Assembly (NCBI RefSeq): GCF_016653465.1
Contig: NZ_NHSQ01000046.1
Location: forward strand, 1 to 58,788
Length of the DNA: 58,788 bases
Origin: Thiocystis minor
GTDB lineage: Bacteria; Pseudomonadota; Gammaproteobacteria; Chromatiales; Chromatiaceae
Direction of reading: 5' to 3'
The position numbers and the translations under genes are program-made. Numbering within the stretch: position 1 is the first letter of the stretch; each line of letters opens with the position of its first letter. Below are positions 17,736-26,912 of this stretch, in pieces. Under the pieces are notes generated by a model, which had not been told where the DNA came from, ran no database searches, and worked only from the letters and a program-made list of their open reading frames with translations.

Positions 17736-18161
17736 TCAATTCTCCTGGGTCCAAGGTTGAAAGCGGCGGCAGTCGAAATGAAAGGTCAGGAGTTCACCGC
17801 GAGCCGGGCCGTCGTCGATCAACAGACCCAGCACCACATCACAGGGCTCGCGAAAATAGGGACTGCCGGCATCCCGGTCGCTGTCGAACACCGGTGTCTC
17901 CAAGAGTTCAACCACCACTGCTGGATGGCCATAACGTGGTATGCGATGGTTTTTCAGGCCCGGTTTCCAGGTCACCAGGTCGCCAGGGGCGAAGCGATGC
18001 GGCTGAATCAGCAATTGGTAGCGTTCGCGCAAGGCCGCGCCGAGATCGCCCCGCAGGTCGTCCAATGGCTCGTCGTCGAGCAGGATGCTTGGTGTTTCTT
18101 CGCTGAGGCCGATGCGCGCTAACAGTTCGCGCGAGGAGAGGTCTTGGTTTTTCCGGGACAT
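17736..18161 (-). CDS. Hypothetical protein, first gene of the WYL-divergent operon
   Basis: A 141-aa soluble protein preceded by AGGAG. The N-terminus is acidic and helical (LSSRELLARIGLSEETPS). The C-terminal half is beta-rich with PGDLVTWKPGLKN and HPAVVVELL, resembling a small SH3-like barrel, but I cannot name a family. Its stop lies 2 nt before the AAA ATPase start, so the two are almost certainly co-translated. It may be an adaptor for the ATPase. Confidence 0.75.
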   Translation of the reverse strand: MSRKNQDLSSRELLARIGLSEETPSILLDDEPLDDLRGDLGAALRERYQLLIQPHRFAPGDLVTWKPGLKNHRIPRYGHPAVVVELLETPVFDSDRDAGSPYFREPCDVVLGLLIDDGPARGELLTFHFDCRRFQPWTQEN

Positions 18162-18483
18162 GGTCGACTCCTCTTGGTGATGGTTGAGAAAGGTCCGGTG
18201 GCGCTACCGGGATCAATGAGCCACCTCCCTCCGTTCCCGCCCCGGCCAGCGGCCCGGCGAGGCGGAATCGGGCCAGAGGGCCAACCCGTTGTCTGTCTGA
18301 ATTGCTAAAGAACGCTGTCTATCAAAGCACGCCGTCGATCCGGGTGCCGGCATTCGCCAACCCCAGAACTCCGTTCGGCGCGTTTTTGGGTGAGATGGTG
18401 TAAAAAAGAATTTCTACCGTCGGCGGCGGCTCACGGTGAATTAAAGCACCCTCTTGCGTCAGGATCTGTCGTACACTTCGACA
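18162..18483. promoter_or_regulatory. Divergent control region with candidate operator before the WYL gene
   Basis: A 322-nt region between the minus-strand 141-aa/AAA operon and the plus-strand WYL regulator, without a credible gene. An inverted repeat TGTCG-N7-CGACA (18467-18483) ends immediately before the WYL ATG and could be an autoregulatory site. It is short and could be chance. Clear promoter hexamers could not be assigned. Confidence 0.4.
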
Positions 18484-19488
18484 ATGACTGCCACCCATCT
18501 CCATCGTGTCGAACGGCTGAACCGTCTGGAACGGTCCTTGTCACCCAACACCTCACCGGATCGATGCCCGGACGGCCTGCGACTGCTCGCGCGCCTAGGC
18601 GAGGTCTATGGCGACGGCAATGCACCCGCCCGTCGGCGCGCCCTGCAACGGGATTTGGACGAGTTGGTGAAGACGGGACGCATCGAAGCGGTCAATCCCG
18701 GCGGCAAGCCGTTGCGCTATCGACGGGTGCTGGACGATCCGGACGAGGATCCGGCAACCGTGGACTGGAACTTCAAAAAGCTCCAAGCCCTGGCAAAAGA
18801 GGAGATGCCGAGCCGTCAACTGGATCGGCTGTGGCAGCGGTTATTGACCAATTCCGAAGAACCCCGGCTGGATGAGTCGCGGCTGCGCGTGGTCCCCGAC
18901 ACCTTTCGGCTCCAGCCGGCGGAGCTGGCGAAAGGGGTCTTGACGGCCGTGATCCAGTCCCTGATCCAGCGGCGCGCGCTCCAGGTGGTCTATGTCAAAC
19001 CCAGCGGCGAGCGCACTGCGGTGTGTCTGCATCCGCAGGCGCTGGTGCAGCGCGGACCCATTGCCTATCTGTTCGCGCTCAAGAATGCGGAGGACGCGCC
19101 GCTGCGCCTCTATGCCCTGCATCGGATGGTACGGGCGGAGTCACTGACCGAGACCCCGGCGCGTGCGGTGCCGGATTTCGATCTGGATCAGGCCATCGCC
19201 GATGGCCGGGTGGACTTCGGTCAGGGCGCACTCATCGAGCTGGAGTTGCGAGTCCGGGGCTACCTGACCGAGATTGTGCGCGACTGCCCGCTCGCGTCCG
19301 ATCAACGTCACGAAGACGAACCGCCGGAGTCCGATTTCGAGTTACGGCTGTGGGCAAGGGTGCCTTCGACCGGCCAGTTACTGCGCTGGCTGCTGGGGGC
19401 GGGAAACAATATCGAGGTCATCGCCCCGCTGGATCTGCGCCGGATTGTTGCCGCGCAGACGCGCAAGGCGGCGGCGCTCTATCGGTAG
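18484..19488 (+). CDS. WYL-domain transcriptional regulator
   Basis: A 334-aa regulator. The N-terminus has a winged-helix/DeoR-like DNA-binding segment with RRALQRDLDELVKTGRIE. The middle carries the WYL ligand domain, with IQRRALQVVYVKPSGERTAV and LHPQALVQRGPIAYLFAL. The C-terminal extension ends in RWLLGAGNNIEVIAPLDLR, as usual for this family. ATG 18484 is chosen over the upstream TTG at 18454. WYL regulators often sense nucleic acids or nucleotides and control defence or DNA/RNA damage loci. It is divergent from the AAA/PcfJ/RtcB run and is its likely regulator. Confidence 0.92.
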   Translation: MTATHLHRVERLNRLERSLSPNTSPDRCPDGLRLLARLGEVYGDGNAPARRRALQRDLDELVKTGRIEAVNPGGKPLRYRRVLDDPDEDPATVDWNFKKLQALAKEEMPSRQLDRLWQRLLTNSEEPRLDESRLRVVPDTFRLQPAELAKGVLTAVIQSLIQRRALQVVYVKPSGERTAVCLHPQALVQRGPIAYLFALKNAEDAPLRLYALHRMVRAESLTETPARAVPDFDLDQAIADGRVDFGQGALIELELRVRGYLTEIVRDCPLASDQRHEDEPPESDFELRLWARVPSTGQLLRWLLGAGNNIEVIAPLDLRRIVAAQTRKAAALYR

Positions 19489-19495
19489 GCATGAA

Positions 19496-19520
19496 GACCG
19501 CTGTGATTCGCTCAGCGGTC
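19496..19520 (+). terminator. Hairpin after the WYL gene
   Basis: Seven-bp inverted repeat GACCGCT (19496-19502) and AGCGGTC (19514-19520) with an 11-nt loop, starting 8 nt after the WYL stop. No T tract follows, so Rho-independent activity is doubtful. Confidence 0.35.
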
Positions 19521-19760
19521 ACTCGTCGTCGAATCGCAAGTGCGTGGTTTTCGATCGATCCATGCGATCGTCTTGTCCCAGCCGAGTGACCGCTTCGGGG
19601 GCGCAGCCGTCACCTGTTCAGGCGGCTCGGCTGACAGGAATCCGCGTTCACCTGCCGCCCACGATGCGAGACTGTGTGGCCAAAAACAACCGCTCACCGA
19701 CAATCCCAGCCCCCTTGGAACCCAACCTATCGCCCCTCGCACCGCTCAACACGTTGCAGG

Positions 19761-19859
19761 GTCGTTGACCACCACCATTTCCGCTCCTGCAACCCAAGCC
19801 TACACGGACGCTTTCTTCTGCGCCAAGCGTCGTTGACCACCACCATTTCCGCTCCTGCA
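19761..19859. repeat. Two exact 31-bp direct repeats spaced by 37 bp
   Basis: The 31-bp unit starting GTCGTTGACCACCACCATTT occurs at 19761-19791 and again at 19829-19859. The period is 68 bp and no further copy lies one period on either side. Sizes are CRISPR-like, but only two copies exist, there is no cas gene in the window and the unit lacks a palindromic core. The rest of the 395-nt gap (19489-19883) shows no credible gene. Confidence 0.75.
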
Positions 19860-19883
19860 TCAACCACCGTGTCGGAAGGCAAG

Positions 19884-20537
19884 ATGACCTCGCGCTCCTT
19901 GATCCGCTACATCACCATCTCCCTGACAGTCATGCTCCTCAGCGCCTGTCAAACCCTCGTCCGCGAGTCCGTGCCGGGCGAGTGGGTGGAAATCCCGCCA
20001 GGGAGCGCGCTGCGGCTGAACCGGCCGATCCAGATCCCGTCCGGACGCGCCCTCGCCTCCTTCACCTCGGGCCGCTCGTCGGCCACCGACGCTAGTTGCG
20101 TGATTGAGGTCAGACGCCTCGACCCCGACGAGCGCCAGACCGTCCAGGCCGGACGCTACGGGATCACGCGCGTTCAGGATTATGTGGCCCTGGTATCCAG
20201 TGTGGAGCGGCCTCCCGGCGCGGACGGCCAGGTCCGGTTCCAGTTGGCAGGCCATGGCGATAGCGGGGGCTCGCCGATGGTCCGGTTCGGTTATCACTTC
20301 TGGCTCGATGCGCGCCAGGATCCCAACCTGATGCGCCTGACCTGTCTTGGGCGACACGACGAGCCGGCTTCCACGCGCCCGCCGACCCTGATCGAAATCC
20401 AGGCGGTGTTAGGCGATCAGGCGACCCTGGAACTGGCCGGGGCAGCGGCGCTGCCGGGATCCACGCACCTATCATCGCGCCACCTTACGCCGATTCCCCC
20501 GGCCCGCTCGAACGCGACCAGCCCCGGATCGCGCTGA
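19884..20537 (+). CDS. Lipoprotein of unknown function
   Basis: A 217-aa exported protein. The signal peptide ends in the lipobox LLSAC (about residues 17-21), so it should be lipid-anchored. The mature part is beta-rich, with PPGSALRLNRPIQIPSG, a DASCVIEVRRL segment and WLDARQDPNLMRLTCLG that pairs two further cysteines. The family was not recognised. Its 3' end overlaps the convergent MerR gene by 53 nt. Confidence 0.75.
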   Translation: MTSRSLIRYITISLTVMLLSACQTLVRESVPGEWVEIPPGSALRLNRPIQIPSGRALASFTSGRSSATDASCVIEVRRLDPDERQTVQAGRYGITRVQDYVALVSSVERPPGADGQVRFQLAGHGDSGGSPMVRFGYHFWLDARQDPNLMRLTCLGRHDEPASTRPPTLIEIQAVLGDQATLELAGAAALPGSTHLSSRHLTPIPPARSNATSPGSR

Positions 20538-21039
20538 TCTCCCCGGCGTCGATCCCCAGTGAGGTCAGAAACGCCTGATGGGCCTCGGGCGCGCGGCACT
20601 CGAGCGCCCGGTGCCAGCGCCGCAGGCCCGCCTCATCCAGACCCGCAGCGCGCAACAGTTCCACCCAGAGCGCCTTGGTCACGACCGGTGCCTCCAGGGT
20701 GAGCGGATCGCTCTGGAGGAGCTTGAGGATCAGCGCCTGTTGCTCGCGCAGTTGCTCGATCTCCTGGTTGATGACAAACAGTCGCTGCTCCAGGACGCCG
20801 CGCAGCCCTTCCCCTTCCGGGCGCAGGAGCTGTTGGATCGCCTCCAGGGACAGGCCCGCCGCGCGGTAATGGCGGATCTTCGCGAGCCGCTCCATATCCG
20901 CCGTGCGGTAGAGCCGGTAGTTGCCGCTGGTGCGACCACTCGGGGTCAGCAGACCGATGCGGTCGTAGTAAAGCAGCGTGCCGCGGGCGAGCGCGAAATG
21001 TCGGGCGAGCTGTCCGATGGTCCAGGTGGTGGCGGTCAT
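20485..21039 (-). CDS. MerR family transcriptional regulator
   Basis: A 184-aa MerR regulator. The N-terminal winged helix has WTIGQLARHFALARGTLLYY (6-25), then SGNYRLYRTADMERL and a long dimer helix. Its C-terminal domain (about 119-173: TKALWVELL, GLDEAGLRRWH, HQAFLTSLGI) contains no metal-binding cysteines, so it is not a metal sensor of the classic type. A standalone copy of this C-terminal domain is encoded 70 nt upstream on the same strand. The ligand is unknown. Confidence 0.9.
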   Translation of the reverse strand: MTATTWTIGQLARHFALARGTLLYYDRIGLLTPSGRTSGNYRLYRTADMERLAKIRHYRAAGLSLEAIQQLLRPEGEGLRGVLEQRLFVINQEIEQLREQQALILKLLQSDPLTLEAPVVTKALWVELLRAAGLDEAGLRRWHRALECRAPEAHQAFLTSLGIDAGEISAIRGWSRSSGPGESA

Positions 21040-21109
21040 TGGATGCAGTGGCTATCGTGATGACAGGCGACCGGCGGACGTGCGCGTCCGCCGGGTGGGT
21101 CAGGTGGGA

Positions 21110-21292
21110 TCAGCCGGCCCGAATCCGGCGGATCTCCGGCGCCGGGATGCCGAGCCACTCCAGGAATGCCTGATGCTGATCCGGATGGCGTTCCTCGAAG
21201 CACTGATGCCAGCGCCGCCTCGTGTCGGCATCCAGTCCGATGGTCTCGAACAAGGCGATCCACTGGTCTTTGGTCAGGGTGGTCTGAGGCAT
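21110..21292 (-). CDS. 60-aa protein matching the MerR regulator's C-terminal domain
   Basis: A short protein preceded by GGAGTG. It aligns across its whole length with the C-terminal domain of the neighbouring MerR protein: TKDQWIALF with TKALWVELL, RRRWH with LRRWH, HQAFLEWLGI with HQAFLTSLGI. It lacks any DNA-binding part. As a free effector domain it could bind the same ligand or modulate the regulator by mixed dimers; that is inference. Being first in the pair, it is probably co-transcribed with merR. Confidence 0.75.
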   Translation of the reverse strand: MPQTTLTKDQWIALFETIGLDADTRRRWHQCFEERHPDQHQAFLEWLGIPAPEIRRIRAG

Positions 21293-21832
21293 GTGTCACT
21301 CCGTCGGTGGGTTGATCGGACGCTTGCCGGTTGGCGAGCGCCGACGTGAAGCCTCAAGGATGCAGTGGTGATCAGGTCAAACTTATCAGCGCGGGCGCAG
21401 ACCGTGCGGGGGCGATCTGGCTCCACCGGCGGCGCCGCGACAGTCTGGATTCTGCGGGAAGGCCATCGGCGAGCGTTCGACGGGGAAATCAGCGTGGGCG
21501 ATTGCGCGGAAAAGCCGCAGGCGTTGATCGAGATCGGGCCGAAAAGCGCCAATGTCGCGCAGGATCAGGGCATCTTGGCGCGCGGTTTCGAGATCGCGGC
21601 AGAAACACCGGGCGCGGGTCGGTCAGGCGTGGCGCCCATTCACTTCGCGTGCTAACACGGTTGCGGAATCCTGGTGCTCAAGACTCGGGGTAATATAACC
21701 CAAGGCGGGCGAATATCCTGTGCAATGCCCACAAGGGACGGTCATTCGTATCCATTGTGCGCCCACCCTGAGACCGTGACGATGGCAGGCCATGCGTCGC
21801 CTCGGTTGCCACGCGTTGAAGAGGAAAGATCC
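21293..21832. other. Gap without a supported gene
   Basis: About 540 nt. On the minus strand around 21450-21620 a stretch reads RDLETARQDALILRDIGAF and continues as a plausible protein, but it has no start and an upstream stop, so it may be a decayed gene fragment. No repeat or RNA gene recognised. Confidence 0.4.
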
Positions 21833-22270
21833 GTGTCGGAAGTACAAGAAACCGCGGCTGAACCCGCAATCGTCCAAGCGTTGCTGCGCCTTCCCCCGGC
21901 TGAGCAACAGCGGCTTCTGGAGTGGTCGCGGGGGCTGGGCGCCATTCGCGACGGAACCTTGCGCGGTGGCAGGAAGGCGGTGGCCATGCTGGCGTTAACC
22001 CGTGATCGCAAGGCCGCGTGGCCGCTGGTTAAGCTGCTCTCTTTGGCCTTGAAGCACGGCGTCTGGGACGCGCGTTCGTGGGCCTTGCGACTGGGCATTG
22101 GATCCATCGTGGCGACCTTTATCGTGGTCGGGAATGTGGGGGCGGGCCTCGTGGCACTGGGAGGCGGGGTCAGACTCCCGCTGTGGCTGTTGGTTGGCGC
22201 CGGCGGTGTCCTGATCGGCCTGCTGGCGGATACGCTCAAGGCGCAGCGGAGGAGGCATCGCCAGAGCTAG
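21833..22270 (+). CDS. Small membrane protein with two C-terminal transmembrane segments
   Basis: A 145-aa protein from a GTG at 21833 with GAGGAAAG at 21821-21828. Residues 1-80 are soluble and charged (LLRLPPAEQQRLLEWSRG). Two hydrophobic helices follow, IGSIVATFIVVGNVGAGLVA and LPLWLLVGAGGVLIGLLADT, then a basic tail that should be cytoplasmic. Family not recognised. It may be a small inner-membrane adaptor. Confidence 0.65.
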   Translation: MSEVQETAAEPAIVQALLRLPPAEQQRLLEWSRGLGAIRDGTLRGGRKAVAMLALTRDRKAAWPLVKLLSLALKHGVWDARSWALRLGIGSIVATFIVVGNVGAGLVALGGGVRLPLWLLVGAGGVLIGLLADTLKAQRRRHRQS

Positions 22271-22531
22271 TCCGATCGGCAATCCTGGTCGATTCCGGAC
22301 GGGTGATCCGCGCGCGTCTGTCCCCGCTCATGGCGTTCGCCCTGGTCGCGGCAGCGGGTCAAGCTTCGCCAGCCAGTTTGCCTTGGCCTCTGTCACGCAG
22401 GACGACACTCAAGAAACCACGCGACAGACACGGTGCTCTTGATCTTTGCAATGTCTGGATCCTGACCGACGGTCCAGTGGCGCTTTTACCTGCTGGACTG
22501 ATTTGGACCGCCTGCGACGGGTCATTCCTTG

Positions 22532-22969
22532 ATGTGGGATCTCTCCGGTTACCTGGCCCTGTTCCTGGCCGCGCTCGGCGCTGGCTCGCTGCTGCCGTTG
22601 CAGTCGGAAGCCCTGTTGATCGGGCTCCTGCTCGCGGACGCTCATCCGGTCTGGATGCTACTGACGGTGGCGAGTGTCGGCAATGTCCTGGGCTCGCTGG
22701 CGAACTGGCGGCTCGGGCGGTCCCTTGAACAGGTTCGTCACCACTCCTGGTTTCCGGTTAGCGATCACGCGCTGGCAAAGGCGCAGACGTTCTATCGGCG
22801 CGCCGGATACTGGTCATTGCTGCTGAGTTGGGTGCCGGTCATCGGCGATCCGCTCACCCTGATCGCCGGCTTGCTACGCGAGCCTTTTTGGCGCTTCCTG
22901 GTGCTGGTGACGCTGGCCAAGAGTGCGCGTTATCTGGTGCTGGGCGCGCTGACGCTAGGATGGATGTGA
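22532..22969 (+). CDS. YqaA/DedA-like inner-membrane protein (SNARE-associated/VTT domain)
   Basis: A 145-aa membrane protein. The DedA-type features are an N-terminal reentrant region with LLPLQSEALLIGLL, then GNVLGSLANWRLGR, the FYRRAGYWSLLLSWVPVIGDPLTLIAGLLR block, and a final helix. It is short, like YqaA of E. coli. DedA/VTT proteins are linked to phospholipid movement and membrane homeostasis. ATG 22532 follows an in-frame TTG. No strong ribosome site. Confidence 0.85.
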   Translation: MWDLSGYLALFLAALGAGSLLPLQSEALLIGLLLADAHPVWMLLTVASVGNVLGSLANWRLGRSLEQVRHHSWFPVSDHALAKAQTFYRRAGYWSLLLSWVPVIGDPLTLIAGLLREPFWRFLVLVTLAKSARYLVLGALTLGWM

Positions 22970-23025
22970 ATCTGCCCGATTCGCGTTGGATCGGCTTCCG
23001 TCCGATGGTGTGGTCGAGTGGGCGA

Positions 23026-23931
23026 TCAAGGAGCATCCGATGAGAGTGAATCGCTGTCCTCTGTCGCGAACACGTCGCGAAAGGGCGCGAGAAAGCGTCG
23101 CTCGGGCGACCAGTCGGCGATGGCGAACACCACTTCGGCAAAGGCCCCGGCAAACGTTTCCGCCAGCGTCTCCCGGAAATCGCGCGCCGTGCGCTCGGGA
23201 TCGTTCGCGAAGGCGCCGCATCCCCAGGCGCCCAGCACGAGCGCGGGATAGTCGTAAGCACGGGCAATCGCCAGGACGCGCCGGATGCGCGCTTGCAGCA
23301 GATCGCCCGCGCGGGGCTGGCCGACTGTCGGGGCATAGGGGGCCGCGCAGGTCAGCACGCTCAACCGCCAGGGCTGATCGAGCGGTGCGCCATCGTCGCG
23401 ACGGAAGACCGGCACCTCGGGCGCGAGAATCGCCCAGGCGCTGGAATCCGGCAACGGACGCCGCCGGTGCGCCTCATACATCGGATCCCCGCGCAGCGTC
23501 AGGTAGAGCGCGCTGGAGCGGCATAACACCTCCTCCTGAGCGCGGGCGCCGTTGAGAAAGCCGCCACCCGGCTGAATTCCATTGGCGAAATTCAACGCCA
23601 GTACGCGAGCGCCGCGCTCCGTGAGCCGGCGTGCGGCCTCCAGTGTCGTTTCATTGGCGACCTGAAGGCGGGTCTCCGGAAAAGCAGGGAGCGTCGGGGC
23701 GGGCAACGCGGCATCGGGCGGCAGACTGAGCGTGCGGTGACAGGCGTTCTCCACGGCGTCTTTCCAGCTCACCGGCTGCCCATCGGTGGTGAAGTAGATC
23801 CCGGATTCGGCCATGTCCACGGCCGATCGGCCGAGCTGCGCCGCCTGCTCGCGGGGAATCTGTAAGGCCCGGTGGCAGTGTGCCGCCCGTTCAGCGCCAT
23901 CGAAACAAGGAAGGATCTTCAGTGTGCTCAT
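23026..23931 (-). CDS. Microbial-type poly(ADP-ribose) glycohydrolase (TIGR02452 family)
   Basis: A 301-aa protein with a macrodomain-like fold and the PARG signature GGGFLNGARAQEE (122-134), whose two glutamates are catalytic in this family. It is followed by LCRSSALY and, near the C-terminus, VLGAWGCGAFANDP. It removes ADP-ribose chains or terminal ADP-ribose from targets. GGAGAA precedes the ATG. Together with the macrodomain protein at 13393-13902 and the sirtuin it makes three ADP-ribose-linked enzymes in 24 kb. Confidence 0.92.
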   Translation of the reverse strand: MSTLKILPCFDGAERAAHCHRALQIPREQAAQLGRSAVDMAESGIYFTTDGQPVSWKDAVENACHRTLSLPPDAALPAPTLPAFPETRLQVANETTLEAARRLTERGARVLALNFANGIQPGGGFLNGARAQEEVLCRSSALYLTLRGDPMYEAHRRRPLPDSSAWAILAPEVPVFRRDDGAPLDQPWRLSVLTCAAPYAPTVGQPRAGDLLQARIRRVLAIARAYDYPALVLGAWGCGAFANDPERTARDFRETLAETFAGAFAEVVFAIADWSPERRFLAPFRDVFATEDSDSLSSDAP

Positions 23932-24022
23932 CGTGGTTCTCCCTGACGGTTCGTCGTGAATTGGTCATTGACCGCGCGCCTGTTCCGTCGGGACGTTCCC
24001 AACCCTGGATCTGGCGCCTGGG

Positions 24023-24541
24023 TCATTGCAGCGTGTTTCCGATCAACTGTGCGATCTCCTGTGAGATGCGTTCGTTCATCGTTTCGGGCAGGTCGAGCCG
24101 TTCGTACAATCCGTTCATGTGCCGGAAGAGCCGCATGATTTCGTGGGTGACTTCAGCCAGATCCTCGAATCGCCAGCCCACCATTCCGCCCTGGGTTGGC
24201 ACCGAGTGTCCGTGGCACAGCAGGCGGAGGACATGGAGAATCGTATCCCCGACTTTCTCGCAGAAATGCAGCCAGTAGGGCCATTCTTTCGTCAGCGTCT
24301 GAAAATAGGCTCGGATCTCCGGGATCTCGGCGGTTTCGCGCGGGTCGTCGTCCCAGCCATCGAAATAGAAGGTCAACTTGCCTTCCCATTGCAACGCGGC
24401 CTCGTGGCTGGCCGATAGCGGTAAGAGCTTGTCGAGCATCGGCCCCGTGTCGTTTGTCACCACTGATTCACGGGTGATGGCGATGATCAGGAGTTCATCC
24501 TTCGCCGGCGATAGACGGGCAAGCGGGTATTGAGGACGCAT
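24023..24541 (-). CDS. Hypothetical protein with D-G-W-D-D-D-P-R-E motif
   Basis: A 172-aa soluble protein. A conserved-looking acidic block FDGWDDDPRETAEIPEIRAY (about 60-79) precedes an aromatic segment EWPYWLHFC. The C-terminal third is helical. Similar blocks occur in bacterial hypothetical proteins, but I cannot assign a function. It is divergent from recD2 across a 172-nt gap. Confidence 0.65.
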   Translation of the reverse strand: MRPQYPLARLSPAKDELLIIAITRESVVTNDTGPMLDKLLPLSASHEAALQWEGKLTFYFDGWDDDPRETAEIPEIRAYFQTLTKEWPYWLHFCEKVGDTILHVLRLLCHGHSVPTQGGMVGWRFEDLAEVTHEIMRLFRHMNGLYERLDLPETMNERISQEIAQLIGNTLQ

Positions 24542-24713
24542 GCGGGTATTCGTTCCGTGACGAAATCAGCCAGTAGAATCGAACGCGCGAACTCGACTGT
24601 CAATGAAGGTTCCACCGACGGATCGCCACGAAATCGGAGGGTGTGTGGGTCGCTGAGGGTCGTTTGATCTGCGGTCCGTTTCCCTCTCCGTTGGTCGGAC
24701 ACGCGAAGCGCGT

Positions 24714-26912
24714 ATGATCAGCCAAATGTCATCCACGACCTCCCCAACGCCCACCGAACGCCTCTCCGGCGCGATCGAGCGCGTGACATTCCACAGCCCC
24801 GAGAGCGGTTTCTGTGTGCTGCGGGTCAAGGTGCGCGGCGAGCGTGACCTGATCACGGTCATTGGCTCGGCGGCCAGCATCACCCCCGGCGAATTTCTGG
24901 AAGCCGAAGGCGTCTGGGTCAACGACCGACAGCATGGCCTCCAGTTCAAGTCCGCCGACCTGCGCATCATTGCGCCCCGTACTCTTGACGGGATCGAAAA
25001 ATATCTGGGCTCGGGGATGGTCAAGGGCATCGGCCCGCACTTCGCCAAGAAGCTGGTGAACGCCTTCGGCGAAGCGGTGTTCGACATCATCGAGCAGGAA
25101 CCCAAACGGTTGCTGGAGTTGGAGGGCATCGGCCCCAAGCGTCAGCAGCGCGTCACCGCCGCCTGGTCCGAGCAGAAGGTCATCCGGGCGATCATGGTCT
25201 TTCTGCAATCCCACGGGGTCGGCACCGCGCGCGCCGTGCGCATCTACAAAGTCTATGGCGATGAGGCGGTCGAGAAGGTGCGCGAGAATCCTTACCGGCT
25301 GGCACTGGATATCCACGGGATCGGCTTCAAAACGGCTGATACCATCGCGGAACGCCTCGGCATCCCCCGTGATTCGCTGATCCGCGCGCAAGCGGGCGTG
25401 CGGCATGTGCTCCAGGAGATTGCGGGCGACGGGCATTGCGCCGCTTGGCAGGACGCCCTGGCGGAAAAAGCCGTGGCCCTGCTGGAGATCCCGCCCCCGA
25501 TTATCGCCGAGGCCATCGCCGCCGAACTGGTCGAGGAGAACCTGATCGCCGAGCCGATCGAGGACCGCCCCGCACTGTTTCTGGCACCCCTGCAACGCGC
25601 CGAGGTGGGCATTGCTCGCGGCCTTCAACGTCTTCGGCAAGGACCGCCGCCCTGGGGCGCGATCGACACCGACAAGGCGCTACCTTGGGTGGAGAACCAG
25701 ACCGGGCTGGCCCTCTCCGACTCGCAACGCGCGGCCATCGCCGCCGCCGTGGCCAGCAAAGTCGCCGTCATCACCGGCGGCCCCGGCGTGGGTAAGACCA
25801 CGGTGGTCAACAGCCTGCTGCGCATCCTGCGCGCCAAGGGCGTTCAGGTGTTGCTGTGCGCCCCGACCGGGCGCGCCGCCAAGCGCCTGTCCGAGTCGAC
25901 TGGCCAGGAGGCGAAGACCATTCATCGGCTGCTGGAGTTCGATCCCCAGACGATGGGCTTCAAGCGCAATGCCGAGCAGCCGCTGGATCTGGATCTGCTG
26001 GTGGTCGACGAGGTGTCGATGGTCGACGTGACGTTGATGCACAAGCTGCTGCGCGCCGTCCCGACCCCGGCCGCCGTGTTGCTGGTGGGCGATGTCGATC
26101 AGCTCCCCTCGGTCGGCCCCGGCGCGGTGCTGGCCGATGTCATCGGCTCGGGGGCGGTGCCGACGGTGCGCCTGACCGAGATTTTCCGTCAGGCCGCCGC
26201 CTCGCGCATCGTCGTCAACGCACATCGCATCAATGCCGGCAAGATGCCCGAAGCCCCCAACGCGGAGTGTCCCGACAGCGATTTTTATCTGATCCGCGCT
26301 GACACCCCGGAAGCGATCCATGATCGCTTGATCCGGGTGGTCACCGAGCGCATCCCGCAACGCTTCGGCCTGGATCCGGTGCGAGACGTGCAGATCCTCA
26401 CTCCGATGAACCGGGGCGGACTCGGTGCGCGGGCGCTCAATGTCGCCCTGCAAGCGGTACTCAATCCCGACGCGTTGCCGCGCATCGAGCGGTTCGGCTG
26501 GACCTATGCGCCGGGCGACAAGGTGATCCAGTTGGTTAACGACTATGACAAGGAGGTGTTCAATGGCGATATCGGGCGGATTCAGACCATCGATGTCGAA
26601 GAGGGGCTGCTGACCATCGATTTCGAGGGTCGATCCGTCGCCTACGAGACCGGCGAACTCGACGAGGTGGCCCTGGCCTATGCGACCAGCATCCATAAGG
26701 CACAGGGCTCGGAATATCCCGCCGTCGTCATTCCCTTGGCGATCCAGCATTACACCCTGCTGCAACGTAATTTGCTCTACACGGCCGTGACACGGGGTAA
26801 GCGCCTGGTGGTGCTGATCGCCCAGCCGCGGGCCTTGGCGATGGCGGTCAAGCAGACCGGGGGCGGGCGGTTGACCAAGCTCAGGGAGCGGCTTCACGAG
26901 GACTTCCGATGA
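24714..26912 (+). CDS. recD2: RecD2-type SF1B ATP-dependent DNA helicase
   Basis: A 732-aa 5'-3' helicase of the RecD2 branch, which acts without RecBC. It has an N-terminal OB-like region and helix-hairpin-helix repeats ([27 protein letters not shown]). Walker [14 protein letters not shown] is near residue 352, the motif II region is VVDEVSMVD, and the late motifs include [14 protein letters not shown] and [12 protein letters not shown]. Length is typical. RecD2 proteins help replication forks and repair. The stop overlaps the next gene's start (ATGA). Confidence 0.95.
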   Translation: MISQMSSTTSPTPTERLSGAIERVTFHSPESGFCVLRVKVRGERDLITVIGSAASITPGEFLEAEGVWVNDRQHGLQFKSADLRIIAPRTLDGIEKYLGSGMVKGIGPHFAKKLVNAFGEAVFDIIEQEPKRLLELEGIGPKRQQRVTAAWSEQKVIRAIMVFLQSHGVGTARAVRIYKVYGDEAVEKVRENPYRLALDIHGIGFKTADTIAERLGIPRDSLIRAQAGVRHVLQEIAGDGHCAAWQDALAEKAVALLEIPPPIIAEAIAAELVEENLIAEPIEDRPALFLAPLQRAEVGIARGLQRLRQGPPPWGAIDTDKALPWVENQTGLALSDSQRAAIAAAVASKVAVITGGPGVGKTTVVNSLLRILRAKGVQVLLCAPTGRAAKRLSESTGQEAKTIHRLLEFDPQTMGFKRNAEQPLDLDLLVVDEVSMVDVTLMHKLLRAVPTPAAVLLVGDVDQLPSVGPGAVLADVIGSGAVPTVRLTEIFRQAAASRIVVNAHRINAGKMPEAPNAECPDSDFYLIRADTPEAIHDRLIRVVTERIPQRFGLDPVRDVQILTPMNRGGLGARALNVALQAVLNPDALPRIERFGWTYAPGDKVIQLVNDYDKEVFNGDIGRIQTIDVEEGLLTIDFEGRSVAYETGELDEVALAYATSIHKAQGSEYPAVVIPLAIQHYTLLQRNLLYTAVTRGKRLVVLIAQPRALAMAVKQTGGGRLTKLRERLHEDFR

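Noticed and set aside
19761-19859. CRISPR array
   Set aside because: Only two repeats, no cas genes and no palindromic repeat core; listed as a direct repeat instead.
24729-25640. Long minus-strand frame opposite recD2
   Set aside because: It is the antisense shadow of a certain helicase gene in GC-rich codons and contains no recognisable domain.
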